Below are positions 34,507-42,964 of a stretch of DNA of 64,000 nucleotides, one piece after another. The stretch's first letter is position 1, and each line of letters opens with the position of its first letter. The DNA comes from RYN-230 sp963713815. Lineage in GTDB: Bacteria; Actinomycetota; Actinomycetes; Streptosporangiales; Streptosporangiaceae. A program made the translations under genes and the position numbers. Where the stretch lies: positions 1-64,000 of the forward strand of contig CAVQNH010000045.1 of the NCBI GenBank assembly GCA_963713815.1, written 5' to 3'. The notes below the pieces were generated by a model, which searched no databases, was not told the DNA's origin, and saw only the letters and a program-made list of their open reading frames with translations.

Positions 34507-34520
34507 ATTTGGTATACCGT
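34507..34520. promoter_or_regulatory. GntR operator, site 2
   Basis: ATTTGGTATACCGT, an 11-base match to site 1, 53 bp upstream of the SDR remnant and hence ahead of the transport/salvage operon. CCGT-TATAT-ACGG at about 34466-34478 is a further inverted repeat between the sites. Confidence 0.65.
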
Positions 34521-34572
34521 CCTGCCCAGCACGCGACCGGGAGCCGCCAGCCAGCATCGGAAGGGGTCTGCC

Positions 34573-35020
34573 GTGGGTCCTCAGCTGGACGGAAAGGCGG
34601 CCCTGGTCACCGGGGCCAGCACCGGCATTGGCCGGAACGTCGCTGAGCATCTGGCCGCCGAAGGCGCCAATGTGGCCATTACCGCGCGGACGGCCGCACC
34701 ACTGGAAGTGACGGCCAGGGAAATCCAGGCCGCCATGGGCGGCCGGTATTGCCGCTGGCCGGCGACGTGAGCGTGACCGCCGGCGTGGAGCGCCGCGGGA
34801 CCGCTGCCGGGGACCGTCGCGGCCCCATCGATATCCTGGTGTCGTGCGCGGGCAGCTCGCCCGGCCGCCTGCTGGAGGACCTGACCGAAGAGCAGTGGAT
34901 GTCCAGCCTGAACCTCGAGTTCGCCGGGACAAGGGCGTGAGCCAGGACCCGGCCCACGAGCTCGCGCCGGAGTCGATCCCGGTGGATGGGGCGCAGCGCA
35001 AAGCGATCATGGACCGCTAG
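34573..35020 (+). pseudogene. truncated, frameshifted SDR remnant
   Basis: GTG 34573 (GGAAGGGG upstream) opens a good SDR N-terminus: ALVTGASTGIGRNVAEHLAAEGANVAI. The frame breaks near 34765, resumes as GDVSV...GPIDILVSCAGSSPGRLLEDLTEEQW, then shifts again near 34935 into a short tail (AHELAPESIPVDG) ending at 35020. The catalytic YxxxK region is missing altogether, so this is more than a base error; an internal deletion is likely. Its place right after operator site 2 shows it was the first gene of the GntR-controlled unit. Confidence 0.75.
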
Positions 35021-35031
35021 GGACCCGGACT

Positions 35032-35760
35032 GTGCAGCTGACCAGCGCGATCCGTATCGGCCGCCCCGCCCCGGAGGTGCTCGACGCGCTTCTCGACGCG
35101 GGGACGGTGGCCGCCTGCCTGCCCGGCAGCCGGCTGATCGGCGAGGTCGCGGACAGCACCTACGCGGGAGAACTTCACCTGCAGATCGGCCCGATGCGGG
35201 CGGTGTACACCGGGACCGTGCGCCTGGACAGCGCCGACCGGGACGCGGGCACCGCCACGCTGCGCGCGTCCGGGTGGGAACGCGACGGCCCGGGCCGGGC
35301 GGACGCCAGCGTGACGCTGCGGGTGGAATCCCGCGGGGCCACCACCCGGGTGCTGATCAGCGCCGACCTGACGATCCGGGGGCAGGCCGCCGAGTACGCC
35401 CCCGGTGCGATCGGCCACGTCGGCCAGCGCCTGGTCGAGCAGTTCGCGGGCAACGTCGAGCAGCTGCTCGAGACCCAGGCCGGCGGCGCGCCAGTCAGCA
35501 CGGGCTCAGTCAGCACGGGCTCAGTCAGCACGGGCCCGGGCAGCACCCGCCTGGTCAGCACGGGGCCCGCCCCTCCGGGCCCGGAGCCTCCCCGGGTCGA
35601 CCGGAGGCTGCTCGCCGCCTCCGCGCTGCTGCTGGCCGGCGGTGCGCTGGCGGCCGGGGCGCTGGCCGCGGTGGCGGTGTGGCGCCGCCGCCATCCGGGC
35701 CTGTCCCTACTCCCCGATACCCCGTGGTACTTCTCGCACGAAGGGGCACGTCATGGCTAA
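35032..35760 (+). CDS. SRPBCC/CoxG-like protein with C-terminal membrane anchor
   Basis: 242 residues. The first ~145 form an SRPBCC fold as in carbon-monoxide dehydrogenase subunit G: APEVLDALLDAGTVAACLPGSRLIGE and GHVGQRLVEQFAGNVEQLLE. A Ser/Thr/Gly/Pro linker with three VSTGS-type repeats follows, then a helix (LLAASALLLAGGALAAGALAAVAVW) and a basic tail. CoxG proteins recruit molybdo-hydroxylase subunits to the membrane, but none is encoded here, so the role is open. It overlaps the NCS1 gene by 8 bp. Confidence 0.78.
   Translation: MQLTSAIRIGRPAPEVLDALLDAGTVAACLPGSRLIGEVADSTYAGELHLQIGPMRAVYTGTVRLDSADRDAGTATLRASGWERDGPGRADASVTLRVESRGATTRVLISADLTIRGQAAEYAPGAIGHVGQRLVEQFAGNVEQLLETQAGGAPVSTGSVSTGSVSTGPGSTRLVSTGPAPPGPEPPRVDRRLLAASALLLAGGALAAGALAAVAVWRRRHPGLSLLPDTPWYFSHEGARHG
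35489..35536 (+). repeat. in-gene tandem repeat
   Basis: Three near-identical 15-base units (GTCAGCACGGGCTCA) encode VSTGS repeats in the linker of the CoxG-like protein, a likely site of length variation. Confidence 0.8.
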
Positions 35761-37243
35761 CCCGAGGGCCGAAGGTGCTCAGCCTGAGCTGAAACCGCTG
35801 CAGATCGAGGCCAACGGCATCAACGTCATCACCGACGCCCAGCGCAAAGGCCGCCCCCACGACCTGTTCTGGCCCTGGTTCGCGGCCAACATCTCGGTTC
35901 TCGGCCTCGGCTACGGCGCGTTCGTGCTCGGCTTCGGCGTCTCGTTCTGGCAGGCGATCGCGCTCGGGCTGATCGGGATCATCGTCTCCTTCCTGCTCTG
36001 CGGGTTCATCGCGGTCGCCGGCAAGCGGGGCTCGGCACCGACCATGGTGCTCGGCCGGGCCGCGTTCGGGATCCGCGGCAACAAGCTGCCCTCGCTCATC
36101 TCCTGGCTGCTCACGGTGGGCTGGGAGACCGTGCTGATCATCCTGGCCACGCTGGCCACGGCCACCGTGTTCGAGCGGCTGGGCTGGGGCGGCGGGACGG
36201 TGGTCAAGGTCATCGCCCTGATCGTGGTCAGCGCGCTGACGGTGGCCGGCGGGGTGCTGGGCTTCGACCTGATCATGCGCATGCAGACGGTGATCACCTG
36301 GGTCACCGGGGTCCTGACCATCGTGTTCATCGCGCTGGTGGCCAACCACATCCACTGGCACACGGTGTCCGCGATCCCGGCGGGCTCGCCGCAGAAGTTC
36401 ATCGGCGCGCTGGTGTTCGTGATGACCGGGTTCGGTCTGGGCTGGGTGAACGCCGCCGCGGACTACTCCCGCTACCTGCCGCGGCGGTCCTCGGGCCGGG
36501 GCGTGATCGGCTGGACCACGTTCGGGTCCTCCATCGCCCCTATCTTCCTGCTGGTCTTCGGGCTGCTGCTGGCCGGCTCCTCGGCCAAGCTGAGCAGCGC
36601 CATCGGCGCGGACCCGATCGGCGCACTGACCACCCTGCTGCCCACCTGGTTCCTGGTCCCGTTCGCGGTCGTGGCCGTGCTCGGCCTGGTCGGCGGCTCG
36701 GTGCTGGACATCTACTCCTCCGGGCTGGCGCTGCTCACCCTGGGGGTGCGCATCCCGCGTTACGCCGCCGCGCTGATCGACGGCACGGTCATGGTGCTCG
36801 GCACCATCTACGTGGTGTTCGTGGCCCAGAACTTCCTGACCCAGTTCGAGGGCTTCCTGATCACGCTGGGCGTGCCGATCGCCGCCTGGTGCGGGATCAT
36901 GCTGGCCGACATCATGCTGCGCCGGAAGGACTACGCCGAGCCGGACCTGTACGACCCGCGCGGCCGCTACGGGGACATCCGGGTGGCCCCGCTGGCCATC
37001 ATCGTGGTCGCCACCGGCATTGGCTGGGGCCTGGTCACCAACATCAACGCGAGCTGGCTCACCTGGCAGGGCTACCTGCTCGGCCCGCTCGGCCTGGGCG
37101 GCAAGACCGGCGCGTGGGCGTTCGCGAACCTCGGCGTGCTGGTCGCGCTGGTCATCGGGTTCGGCGCCGCGTGGGCGCTCGACGCCGCGCCGGTGCGGGC
37201 CCAGGAGTCCGCGCCCGCGCTAGCCTCCGCCACGACCGCATGA
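35753..37243 (+). CDS. NCS1-family nucleobase/hydantoin:cation symporter
   Basis: 496 residues with about twelve membrane helices. NCS1 traits: INVITDAQRKGRPHDLFWPWFAANIS at the N-terminus (cytosine permease/CodB-like), GKRGSAPTMVLGRAAFGIRGN after helix 2, and GLGWVNAAADYSRYLP around helix 6, a substrate/cation-binding region. ATG 35753 has AAGGGG upstream. The cargo could be cytosine, another base, allantoin, hydantoin or a nucleoside-like compound; the neighbouring hydrolases argue for a purine/pyrimidine-related substrate. Confidence 0.93.
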   Translation: MANPRAEGAQPELKPLQIEANGINVITDAQRKGRPHDLFWPWFAANISVLGLGYGAFVLGFGVSFWQAIALGLIGIIVSFLLCGFIAVAGKRGSAPTMVLGRAAFGIRGNKLPSLISWLLTVGWETVLIILATLATATVFERLGWGGGTVVKVIALIVVSALTVAGGVLGFDLIMRMQTVITWVTGVLTIVFIALVANHIHWHTVSAIPAGSPQKFIGALVFVMTGFGLGWVNAAADYSRYLPRRSSGRGVIGWTTFGSSIAPIFLLVFGLLLAGSSAKLSSAIGADPIGALTTLLPTWFLVPFAVVAVLGLVGGSVLDIYSSGLALLTLGVRIPRYAAALIDGTVMVLGTIYVVFVAQNFLTQFEGFLITLGVPIAAWCGIMLADIMLRRKDYAEPDLYDPRGRYGDIRVAPLAIIVVATGIGWGLVTNINASWLTWQGYLLGPLGLGGKTGAWAFANLGVLVALVIGFGAAWALDAAPVRAQESAPALASATTA

Positions 37244-37788
37244 CCGGTTCCCGGGGCTGCCTGGCCGTGATCGACATGCAGCGGGTGTTCGGTGAGCCCG
37301 GCAGCCCCTGGCTGGCCCCGCGGTTCGGTGAGATCGTCAAGCCGGTCCGCGACCTGGTCACGGCGTTCGGTCCGGACGCGGTGTTCACCCGGTTCGTCGC
37401 CCCCGCCACCCCGGCGGGGGCCTGGCAGCGCTACTACGAGGCGTGGCCGTTCGCGCTGCAGCCGCCGGACGCGCGCATCTACGAGCTGGTGGACGAGTTC
37501 GCCGCGGAGGCCGGGCCCACGGTGGACGCGGTCACGTTCAGCAAGTGGGGCCCGGAGCTCGCGGCCCGCGTCGGTGAGTCAGGGCGGCTCGTGCTGGCCG
37601 GGGTGACCACCGACTGCTGCGTGCTGTCCACGGCGGTGGCCGCGGCCGACACGGGTGTCGAGGTCCAGGTCGTCGCGGACGCGTGCGCGGGCGTGGACGA
37701 CGACAGCCATCGCAAGGCGCTGGACATCCTCCGGCTGTACGCCCCGCTCATCGAGGTGAGCAGCCTGGATGATGTCCTGGGCGGATGA
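37240..37788 (+). CDS. isochorismatase-like cysteine hydrolase
   Basis: 182 residues. The catalytic Asp (D12 in AVIDMQRVF), Lys (FSKWGPEL) and Cys (GVTTDCCVLST) of the nicotinamidase/isochorismatase/ureidoacrylate-hydrolase superfamily are present, with the usual cis-peptide segment before the Cys. It probably releases ammonia or CO2 from an amide or carbamoyl intermediate. It overlaps the transporter gene (ATGA) and the ARH gene (ATGA). The substrate cannot be set from sequence. Confidence 0.9.
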   Translation: MTGSRGCLAVIDMQRVFGEPGSPWLAPRFGEIVKPVRDLVTAFGPDAVFTRFVAPATPAGAWQRYYEAWPFALQPPDARIYELVDEFAAEAGPTVDAVTFSKWGPELAARVGESGRLVLAGVTTDCCVLSTAVAAADTGVEVQVVADACAGVDDDSHRKALDILRLYAPLIEVSSLDDVLGG

Positions 37789-38792
37789 CCGGGCTCCCTG
37801 AGCGCGCGGCCGGCGCGCTGTACGGGCTGGCCGTGGGCGACGCGCTGGGCATGCCGACCGAGTCGCTGCCCCGGCCCGAGATCGTGGCCCGCTACGGCCC
37901 GCTGCTGGCGGAGTTCCAGCCGGGCCCGCCTGACCAGCCGCTCGCCGCGGGCCTGCCCGCCGGGACCGTCACCGACGACACCGAGCAGGCGCTGCTGCTC
38001 GCGGAGCTGGTCATCGAGGGGGACGGCGCGGTCGACGAGGCGGAGTTCGCCCGGCGCCTGCTCGCCTGGGAAGAGGACATGCGGGCCCGCGGCTCGCTGA
38101 GCCTGCTGGGCCCCTCCACCAGACGGGCGCTGTCCGCGCTGCTCGCCGGGACTCCCATCACCGAGACCGGCCGCAGCGGCACCACCAACGGCGCGGCCAT
38201 GCGGATCACGCCCGTCGGCGTGGCCACCCCCGCCGGGGACCCGGACGTGCTCGTCGGGCGGGTGGTGACGGCCAGCCGGGTCACGCACAACACCGGCGTC
38301 GCACTGGCCGGGGCGGCCGCGGTCGCCGCGGCGGTCAGCGCCGGGGTGGCCGGCGCGACGGTGGCGGAGGCGACCGGGGCCGCGGTGACCGCCGCCCGGC
38401 ACGCCGCGGGACACGGTCGCTGGGTGGCGGCCGCCGACGTCGCGGCCCGGATCACCTGGGCCACCGGGCTGACCGCCGGGCGGCCCGCGGGTGAGGTGCT
38501 GGACCTCGTGTACACGCTGGTCGGCACCAGCCTGGCCACCCAGGAGTCGGTGCCCGCCGCGTTCGCGCTGCTGGCCGCCGCCCCGGACGATCCGTGGCTG
38601 GCCTGCCGGATGGCGGCGTCGGCCGGCGGGGACACCGACAGCATCGCGGCGATCACCGGCGCCATCGGCGGCGCCTGCCACGGGGCAGCGGCCTTCCCGG
38701 AGCAGGCCCGGGCCACGGTCAGCGCGGTCAACGGGCTGCGGCTGGACGAGGTGGCGGCCGGGCTGCTCGCGGTCCGCGCCGCGAGCCCATGA
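37785..38792 (+). CDS. ADP-ribosylglycohydrolase (DraG/ARH) family protein
   Basis: 335 residues. Metal-binding motifs of the family are intact: GDALGMPTES near the N-terminus, VTDDTEQALLLAEL (~60-75), TNGAAMRI and GGDTDSIAAITGAI near the C-terminus, supplying the two-metal site. ARH enzymes hydrolyse N- or O-glycosidic bonds to ADP-ribose. In metabolic operons with a sugar kinase they may instead cleave small N-ribosides. Here it sits between a cysteine hydrolase and a PfkB kinase with 4-bp overlaps on both sides. Confidence 0.93.
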   Translation: MTGLPERAAGALYGLAVGDALGMPTESLPRPEIVARYGPLLAEFQPGPPDQPLAAGLPAGTVTDDTEQALLLAELVIEGDGAVDEAEFARRLLAWEEDMRARGSLSLLGPSTRRALSALLAGTPITETGRSGTTNGAAMRITPVGVATPAGDPDVLVGRVVTASRVTHNTGVALAGAAAVAAAVSAGVAGATVAEATGAAVTAARHAAGHGRWVAAADVAARITWATGLTAGRPAGEVLDLVYTLVGTSLATQESVPAAFALLAAAPDDPWLACRMAASAGGDTDSIAAITGAIGGACHGAAAFPEQARATVSAVNGLRLDEVAAGLLAVRAASP

Positions 38793-39748
38793 GCATCCAG
38801 CGGCTGCTCTACCTCGGCAACGTCGTGGTGGACATCGTGCTGGACGTGCCGGCGCTCCCGGGCCGCGGCGGCGACGTGCTGGCCCGCGGGTCCCAGCTGA
38901 GCCCGGGCGGGGGGTTCAACGTGATGGCCGCGGCGGCCCGGCAGGGACTGCCCGTGGCCTACGCGGGCGCGCACGGCACCGGGCCGTTCGCCGACCTGGC
39001 CCGCGCCGGGCTGGCCGCCGAGGGCATCGAGGTGCTCCAGCCGGCCCGGCCGGACACCGACACCGGCTTCGTGGTCGCCGTGGTGGACGACACGGCCGAG
39101 CGCACGTTCGTGACCAGCCGGGGCGCCGAGGCCACGCTGACCGGGGCCGACCTGGCCGGCCTGGCCATCCGCCCCGGCGACGCGGCCGGCCTGTCCGGTT
39201 ACAGCCTGGTGCACCCCAGCAACCGCGGCGCGCTGCTCGGCTGGCTGGCGCGGCTGCCCGCGGAGAACACGGTCGTGTTCGATCCCGGCCCGCTGGTCGC
39301 GTCCATCCCGCCCGGCGCGCTGGACGAAGTGCTCGGCCGGGCCGACTGGCTGACCTGCAACGCGCGTGAGGCGGCCGCGCTGACCGGAGAGGACCGGCCG
39401 GCCGCGGCGCTGCGCGCGCTGGCGGACCGGCTCGCCGCCCGCGGCCGCCCCGGTGCGCGTGTGCTGGTCCGCACCGGACCGGACGGCTGCCTGCTGTCTT
39501 CTTTCTCCGCAACGCAGCCGCTCGCGGTGCCAGGTTTCCCGGTCACCGAACTGGACTCCAACGGAGCGGGCGACACGCACACGGGTGTCTTCATCGCGGC
39601 CCTGGCCGCGGGGGCTAATGCCGCAGAGGCGGCCCGGCGGGCCAATGCCGCGGCAGCGATTTCGGTGACCCGGCGCGGGCCGGCCACCGCCCCTACCGCC
39701 GCTGAACTGGCACAGTTCCTTTCCGGTCTCTTGAACCCGGGGCGATGA
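38789..39748 (+). CDS. PfkB-family carbohydrate/nucleoside kinase
   Basis: 319 residues of ribokinase fold: GNVVVDIVLDVPALPGRGGDVLA and GGGFNVMAAAARQG (substrate side), and the catalytic anion-hole signature DSNGAGDTHTG near residue 255 (canonical DTxGAGD). It would phosphorylate ribose or a nucleoside released by the upstream gene. Last gene of the operon. Confidence 0.92.
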   Translation: MSIQRLLYLGNVVVDIVLDVPALPGRGGDVLARGSQLSPGGGFNVMAAAARQGLPVAYAGAHGTGPFADLARAGLAAEGIEVLQPARPDTDTGFVVAVVDDTAERTFVTSRGAEATLTGADLAGLAIRPGDAAGLSGYSLVHPSNRGALLGWLARLPAENTVVFDPGPLVASIPPGALDEVLGRADWLTCNAREAAALTGEDRPAAALRALADRLAARGRPGARVLVRTGPDGCLLSSFSATQPLAVPGFPVTELDSNGAGDTHTGVFIAALAAGANAAEAARRANAAAAISVTRRGPATAPTAAELAQFLSGLLNPGR

Positions 39749-39800
39749 ACACTTTCTCTGCGGTGGTGTGAGAACACGCCAATCGTGGAATAGAGCACTG

Positions 39801-39818
39801 CGTAATTGATCAATTACG
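39801..39818. promoter_or_regulatory. perfect 18-bp palindrome before the histone-like gene
   Basis: CGTAATTGATCAATTACG is fully self-complementary and AT-rich, ending 11 bases ahead of the ATG at 39830 and touching the GGGGGGAG ribosome site. It could be a regulator operator or an mRNA hairpin that controls ribosome access. Confidence 0.65.
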
Positions 39819-39829
39819 GGGGGAGATCA

Positions 39830-41061
39830 ATGCCTGTGCAAACCCAGGCACGAACGGCCGTTCGCCGCAAATCGGTGGCGACCGCGCGTTCCGGAGCGAT
39901 TCGCAGCAGTGTGGCCAAGAATGCCGCCAGCAATCGGAAATCCAGGACCAGTACCAAGGCGACCGCCGCCAAGCCAATGCGCGGCGCGGCCACGGGGGCG
40001 AGGAGCATGCGGACCACAGGAGCTGCCGCGAGGACTGTGTCCTCCGCGGCCGTGAAGGTCGCCACGTCGGCGACCCAGATGGCGGCGGCGGCCACCAAGG
40101 CCACCTCGTCAGCGAAGACCATGTCCACCGCCATGCAGGCGATGAACACCGCGACCAAGACGATGTCCACCGCCATGCAGGCCATGAACATCGCGACCAA
40201 GGCCATGTCGTCCGCGGCCAAGGCCCTGACCGGGGCGGCCATGACCATCTCGGCGTCACCCGCGCCCGCATCGGCGGGGACACGGACCCGGGCCACGGCC
40301 AGGCCGAAGACAGCGGCCAAGCCGAAGTCCACGGCGAAGGCCAGGAGCACGGCCAAGCCCAGGACGGCCGCGAAGCCGAGGGCCACCGCGAAGCCGAGGG
40401 CCACCGCGAAGCCCAGGAGCATCGCGAGTTCCCGGACGGTCACGAAGCCGAAGACCGCGGCGAAGCCGAGGACGGCAAGCCGAGGACGACGGCCAAGCCG
40501 GGGACGACGGCGAAGCCGGGGACGGCTGCCAGCCGGACGGGCGCCAGCCGGGCGGCCGCCAAGCCCAAGGCACCCGCCCGCCCGCGGACCGCCGCCACCC
40601 GCACCGCTGCCACCCGCACGGGGGCGTCCATGGCGCGGAAGCCGGCCATGGCCACCCGGCCAGGGACGGCCGCCAAGCCGCGGACGGCGTCGTCCCGGCC
40701 AGCCGCGTCACGTTCGGCCACGAGCCGGGCCACCGCGAGGCCGAAGCCGATAGCCAAGCCGAAGACGGCCGCGTCGTCCCGGGCCGCCGCCAAGCCCAGG
40801 TCCACCACGACGGCGAAATCGCGGACTGCGGTAAAGCCGCGGACCGCGGCTCGCCCGGGCCTGTCCACGAAGCCGGGTCTGGCCAAGAAGGCGGGCACGG
40901 CGGCGAAGCCGGGCCTGACCCGGCCCGCCGTATCACGGCCCGCCATGGCCCGTCCGGGGATCCCGGCCGTCAGCCCGGGTGGCTCGCAGCCGGGCAACGG
41001 CGCGCCTGCCGCGCCGGGTAGCGACCGCTACCGCGACATGCTGGCCGGTCTCATGCGCTGA
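39830..41061 (+). CDS. histone-H1-like Lys/Ala/Pro-rich repetitive protein (one frameshift)
   Basis: About 410 residues if one missing base near 40470 is restored. The first frame ends in runs of AKPRATAKPRS-type repeats, and the shifted frame continues AKPGTTAKPGTAASRTG and KPRTAARPG to a conserved-looking end, DRYRDMLAGLMR. The composition is Lys, Arg, Ala, Thr and Pro with almost no acidic residues, as in histone H1 tails and the C-terminal arms of actinobacterial HupS. Residues ~75-130 hold two copies of a Met/Ala/Thr-rich block (TMSTAMQAMN). It probably coats DNA or RNA, but no folded DNA-binding domain is visible. Confidence 0.7.
40117..40203 (+). repeat. 42-base direct repeat within histone-like gene
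   Basis: Two tandem copies of a unit reading ACCATGTCCACCGCCATGCA and onward, encoding KTMSTAMQAMN-type repeats. This in-frame duplication points to recent expansion. Confidence 0.75.
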
Positions 41062-41312
41062 TCCGGCCGTGCCGCGATGACGCGGCCCAGCCGCAGTAAG
41101 TGAGCCCAGCGGCCGGCTGGCCGGGTGCGGTGCCTCCAGAAGGCACCGCGGAGACCTGGCCACGCCGGCCGCTGGGCTTGCCTGTCCCCGGCCGGGTCAA
41201 CACCTACCGCGCGTACGGCTGCCCTGGCCAGGGGCTGGCCGCCGGTAGCTGGATGCCTCCCTCCCGCCGCCCCTGCCCGCTGTAGCCTCACGGGCAGGGG
41301 AGGCGAGTGAGA

Positions 41313-41712
41313 ATGCAGATACCGAAGGCCGACCGACGCGGACAAGGAGTTCTTCCGGTCCGTGCTCCCGGACGATCCGGAGATCGAGGTCAAGCCGATG
41401 TTCGGCAACCTCGGCGCGTTCGTGCACGGGAACATGTTCGCCGGGCTGTTCGGGGCCGATGTGGGGGTCCGGCTCGATGACGGCGGGCGCGCGGAACTCG
41501 AGGCGGCACGACGGCAGCGGCCCGTTCGGCCCGAGGAGCGGCCGATGGGCGGCTACCTCAGCCTGCCCCGGGCCTGGCGTGACGAGCCCGTGGTAGCCGC
41601 GGGCTGGATCGAGCGGGCCCGCGATTACGTGGCCACGTTGCCGCCCAAGCAGAAGAAGCCCAGGGCTGCGGCGAAGCGGACCCGGCTCCCGGCCGGGCCG
41701 CAGGAGGCCTAG
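41313..41712 (+). CDS. TfoX N-terminal-domain protein (frameshifted near start)
   Basis: ATG 41313 gives MQIPKAD; an extra base in CGACCGAC near 41332 then shifts the frame to DKEFFRSVLPDDPEIEVKPMFGNLGAFVHGNMFAGLFGADVGVRL, the recognisable TfoX-N fold, ending in a Lys/Arg-rich tail. About 132 residues in all. Related small TfoX-N proteins in actinobacteria have no established role. Its 3' end overlaps the convergent PAP2 frame by about 155 bases, so one of the two ends is probably misread. Confidence 0.75.
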
Positions 41713-42457
41713 TTGCCGGCGTGGCGTGAGGTGATCGGGCGGCGCCCAGCCTACGCGGCCGGTTGATCCAGAACGTGAGCTGGATCAGGAGCCCGGACAG
41801 GGCCCAGCCCGCGACCACGTCCGTGAACCAGTGGTAGTCACACCAGACGAGGGCCGCGCCGACCGCCAGCCACAGCGCCGCCAGCCCGGCCAGCGCCGGA
41901 TAGCGGACCCGGGCGGGCTGGCCCGCCACCAGCATCAGCACCGCGAGCGAGAAGCAGACGCACGCGGTGCTGGTGTGACCCGACGGGAAGGCGCCGAACT
42001 GACCCGGGACGACCGCGGGCAGGCCGGGCCCCGGGCGGGCGATGATGATCTTCGCCGGGATGACGGTGCCGGTCAGCAGCACCACGCCGGTCAGGGCGAC
42101 CAGCAGGGGGCGGATCGTGCGCCGCCGGATAGCCAGGGCCAGCGCCACCGCTGCCAGTACCGGCACGGCCACCATGGTGGTCCCGAGATCGGTGAGCCGC
42201 AGGGCAGGCCCGTGCGCGGCGGTACCGAGCCACCCCCAGGCAGGCGAATCCCACCGGGCCAGCACGGCCCCGCGGATCCGCTCGTCCAGGCCGGTCAGCG
42301 GGCCGTGGAACAGCACGTTGACGGTCAGGATGGCCAGGATCAGGAGCAGGCCGCCCGCGATGAGCCGGGCCGGATCCGGGGTCGGCCGACGGCGCGGGGT
42401 GGCGGGCGCCTCGCCCGCCACCTCCACGCTGACCTGGTCCTCGCTGGTCTTGTCCAC
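41558..42457 (-). CDS. PAP2-family membrane phosphatase
   Basis: Up to 299 residues; the first ~235 form six membrane helices and the PAP2 site: PAKIIIARPGPG (first motif, where the usual RP is displaced), FPSGHTSTA (second motif, catalytic His) and YHWFTDVVAG (third motif His and Asp; the usual SR pair is absent). It likely dephosphorylates a lipid phosphate. The last ~65 residues (Pro/Arg/Ala-rich) run antisense through the TfoX-N gene and are probably not real; an end near 41720 is more plausible. Confidence 0.8.
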   Translation of the reverse strand: MDKTSEDQVSVEVAGEAPATPRRRPTPDPARLIAGGLLLILAILTVNVLFHGPLTGLDERIRGAVLARWDSPAWGWLGTAAHGPALRLTDLGTTMVAVPVLAAVALALAIRRRTIRPLLVALTGVVLLTGTVIPAKIIIARPGPGLPAVVPGQFGAFPSGHTSTACVCFSLAVLMLVAGQPARVRYPALAGLAALWLAVGAALVWCDYHWFTDVVAGWALSGLLIQLTFWINRPRRLGAARSPHATPATRPPAARPGAGSASPQPWASSAWAATWPRNRGPARSSPRLPRARHARPGAG

Positions 42458-42513
42458 TCACCGTGAGGGTACCCGCTGCGTCCTGATTCAACGGGCGGTG
42501 CTTCGACGGCCGG

Positions 42514-42888
42514 TCAGCGGGTCCAGGGGGGAGTGAACCAGGATCCGTCCGGCAGGACCCCGGCGAACCCGGCCGTCGTGGTGACCCACGCGGTCGCCGG
42601 CTCCGTGGCGAGGTTACTGGCCCCGAACCGGGCGCCGGCCGGCACCAGGACCACGTCCCCCGGCCCGGCGTCTTCGGCCTCACCGTCGAGAGTGACCCGC
42701 AGGATGCCGTCGAGCACGTACAGCACCTCCTCGCGGGATACGTGGTGCGGCACGCCCTCCGTGCCGCCCGGGATCTCGATCCGCCAGGCGCACAGCTCCC
42801 GGCTGCCGCGGGCCGGGCTGGCGTACGAGGTGAAGCTGGTCCCGTGCATCTGGTGCACGACCGACTGGGCGGCGCGGATGACAGGCAT
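42514..42888 (-). CDS. cupin-domain protein
   Basis: 124 residues forming a single cupin barrel: VPHHVSREEVLYVLDGILRVTLDGEAEDAGPGDVVLVPAG carries the two cupin motifs, with His and Glu residues for a metal. Divergent from a MarR regulator and facing an inverted operator; it is therefore probably the regulated target. Function could be enzymatic or sensory. Confidence 0.88.
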   Translation of the reverse strand: MPVIRAAQSVVHQMHGTSFTSYASPARGSRELCAWRIEIPGGTEGVPHHVSREEVLYVLDGILRVTLDGEAEDAGPGDVVLVPAGARFGASNLATEPATAWVTTTAGFAGVLPDGSWFTPPWTR

Positions 42889-42910
42889 GGGATGGTCCTT
42901 CCGATATAAG

Positions 42911-42942
42911 CAAGTAGCTTGCTCATATGTTCAAGCTACTTG
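42911..42942. promoter_or_regulatory. MarR operator: inverted CAAGTAGCTTG / CAAGCTACTTG
   Basis: Two 11-base elements that are exact reverse complements, centres 21 bp apart (two helix turns), between the cupin and MarR starts. The AT-rich spacer reads CTCATATGTT. The layout suits two MarR dimers on one face of the DNA repressing both genes. Confidence 0.75.
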
Positions 42943-42964
42943 CCTAATATGTCAAGCTGGGATC

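Noticed and set aside
35489..35536. Short regular repeats as a CRISPR array
   Set aside because: Units are contiguous, in frame, and have no unique spacers; they code for a protein linker. No CRISPR array or cas gene occurs in the window.
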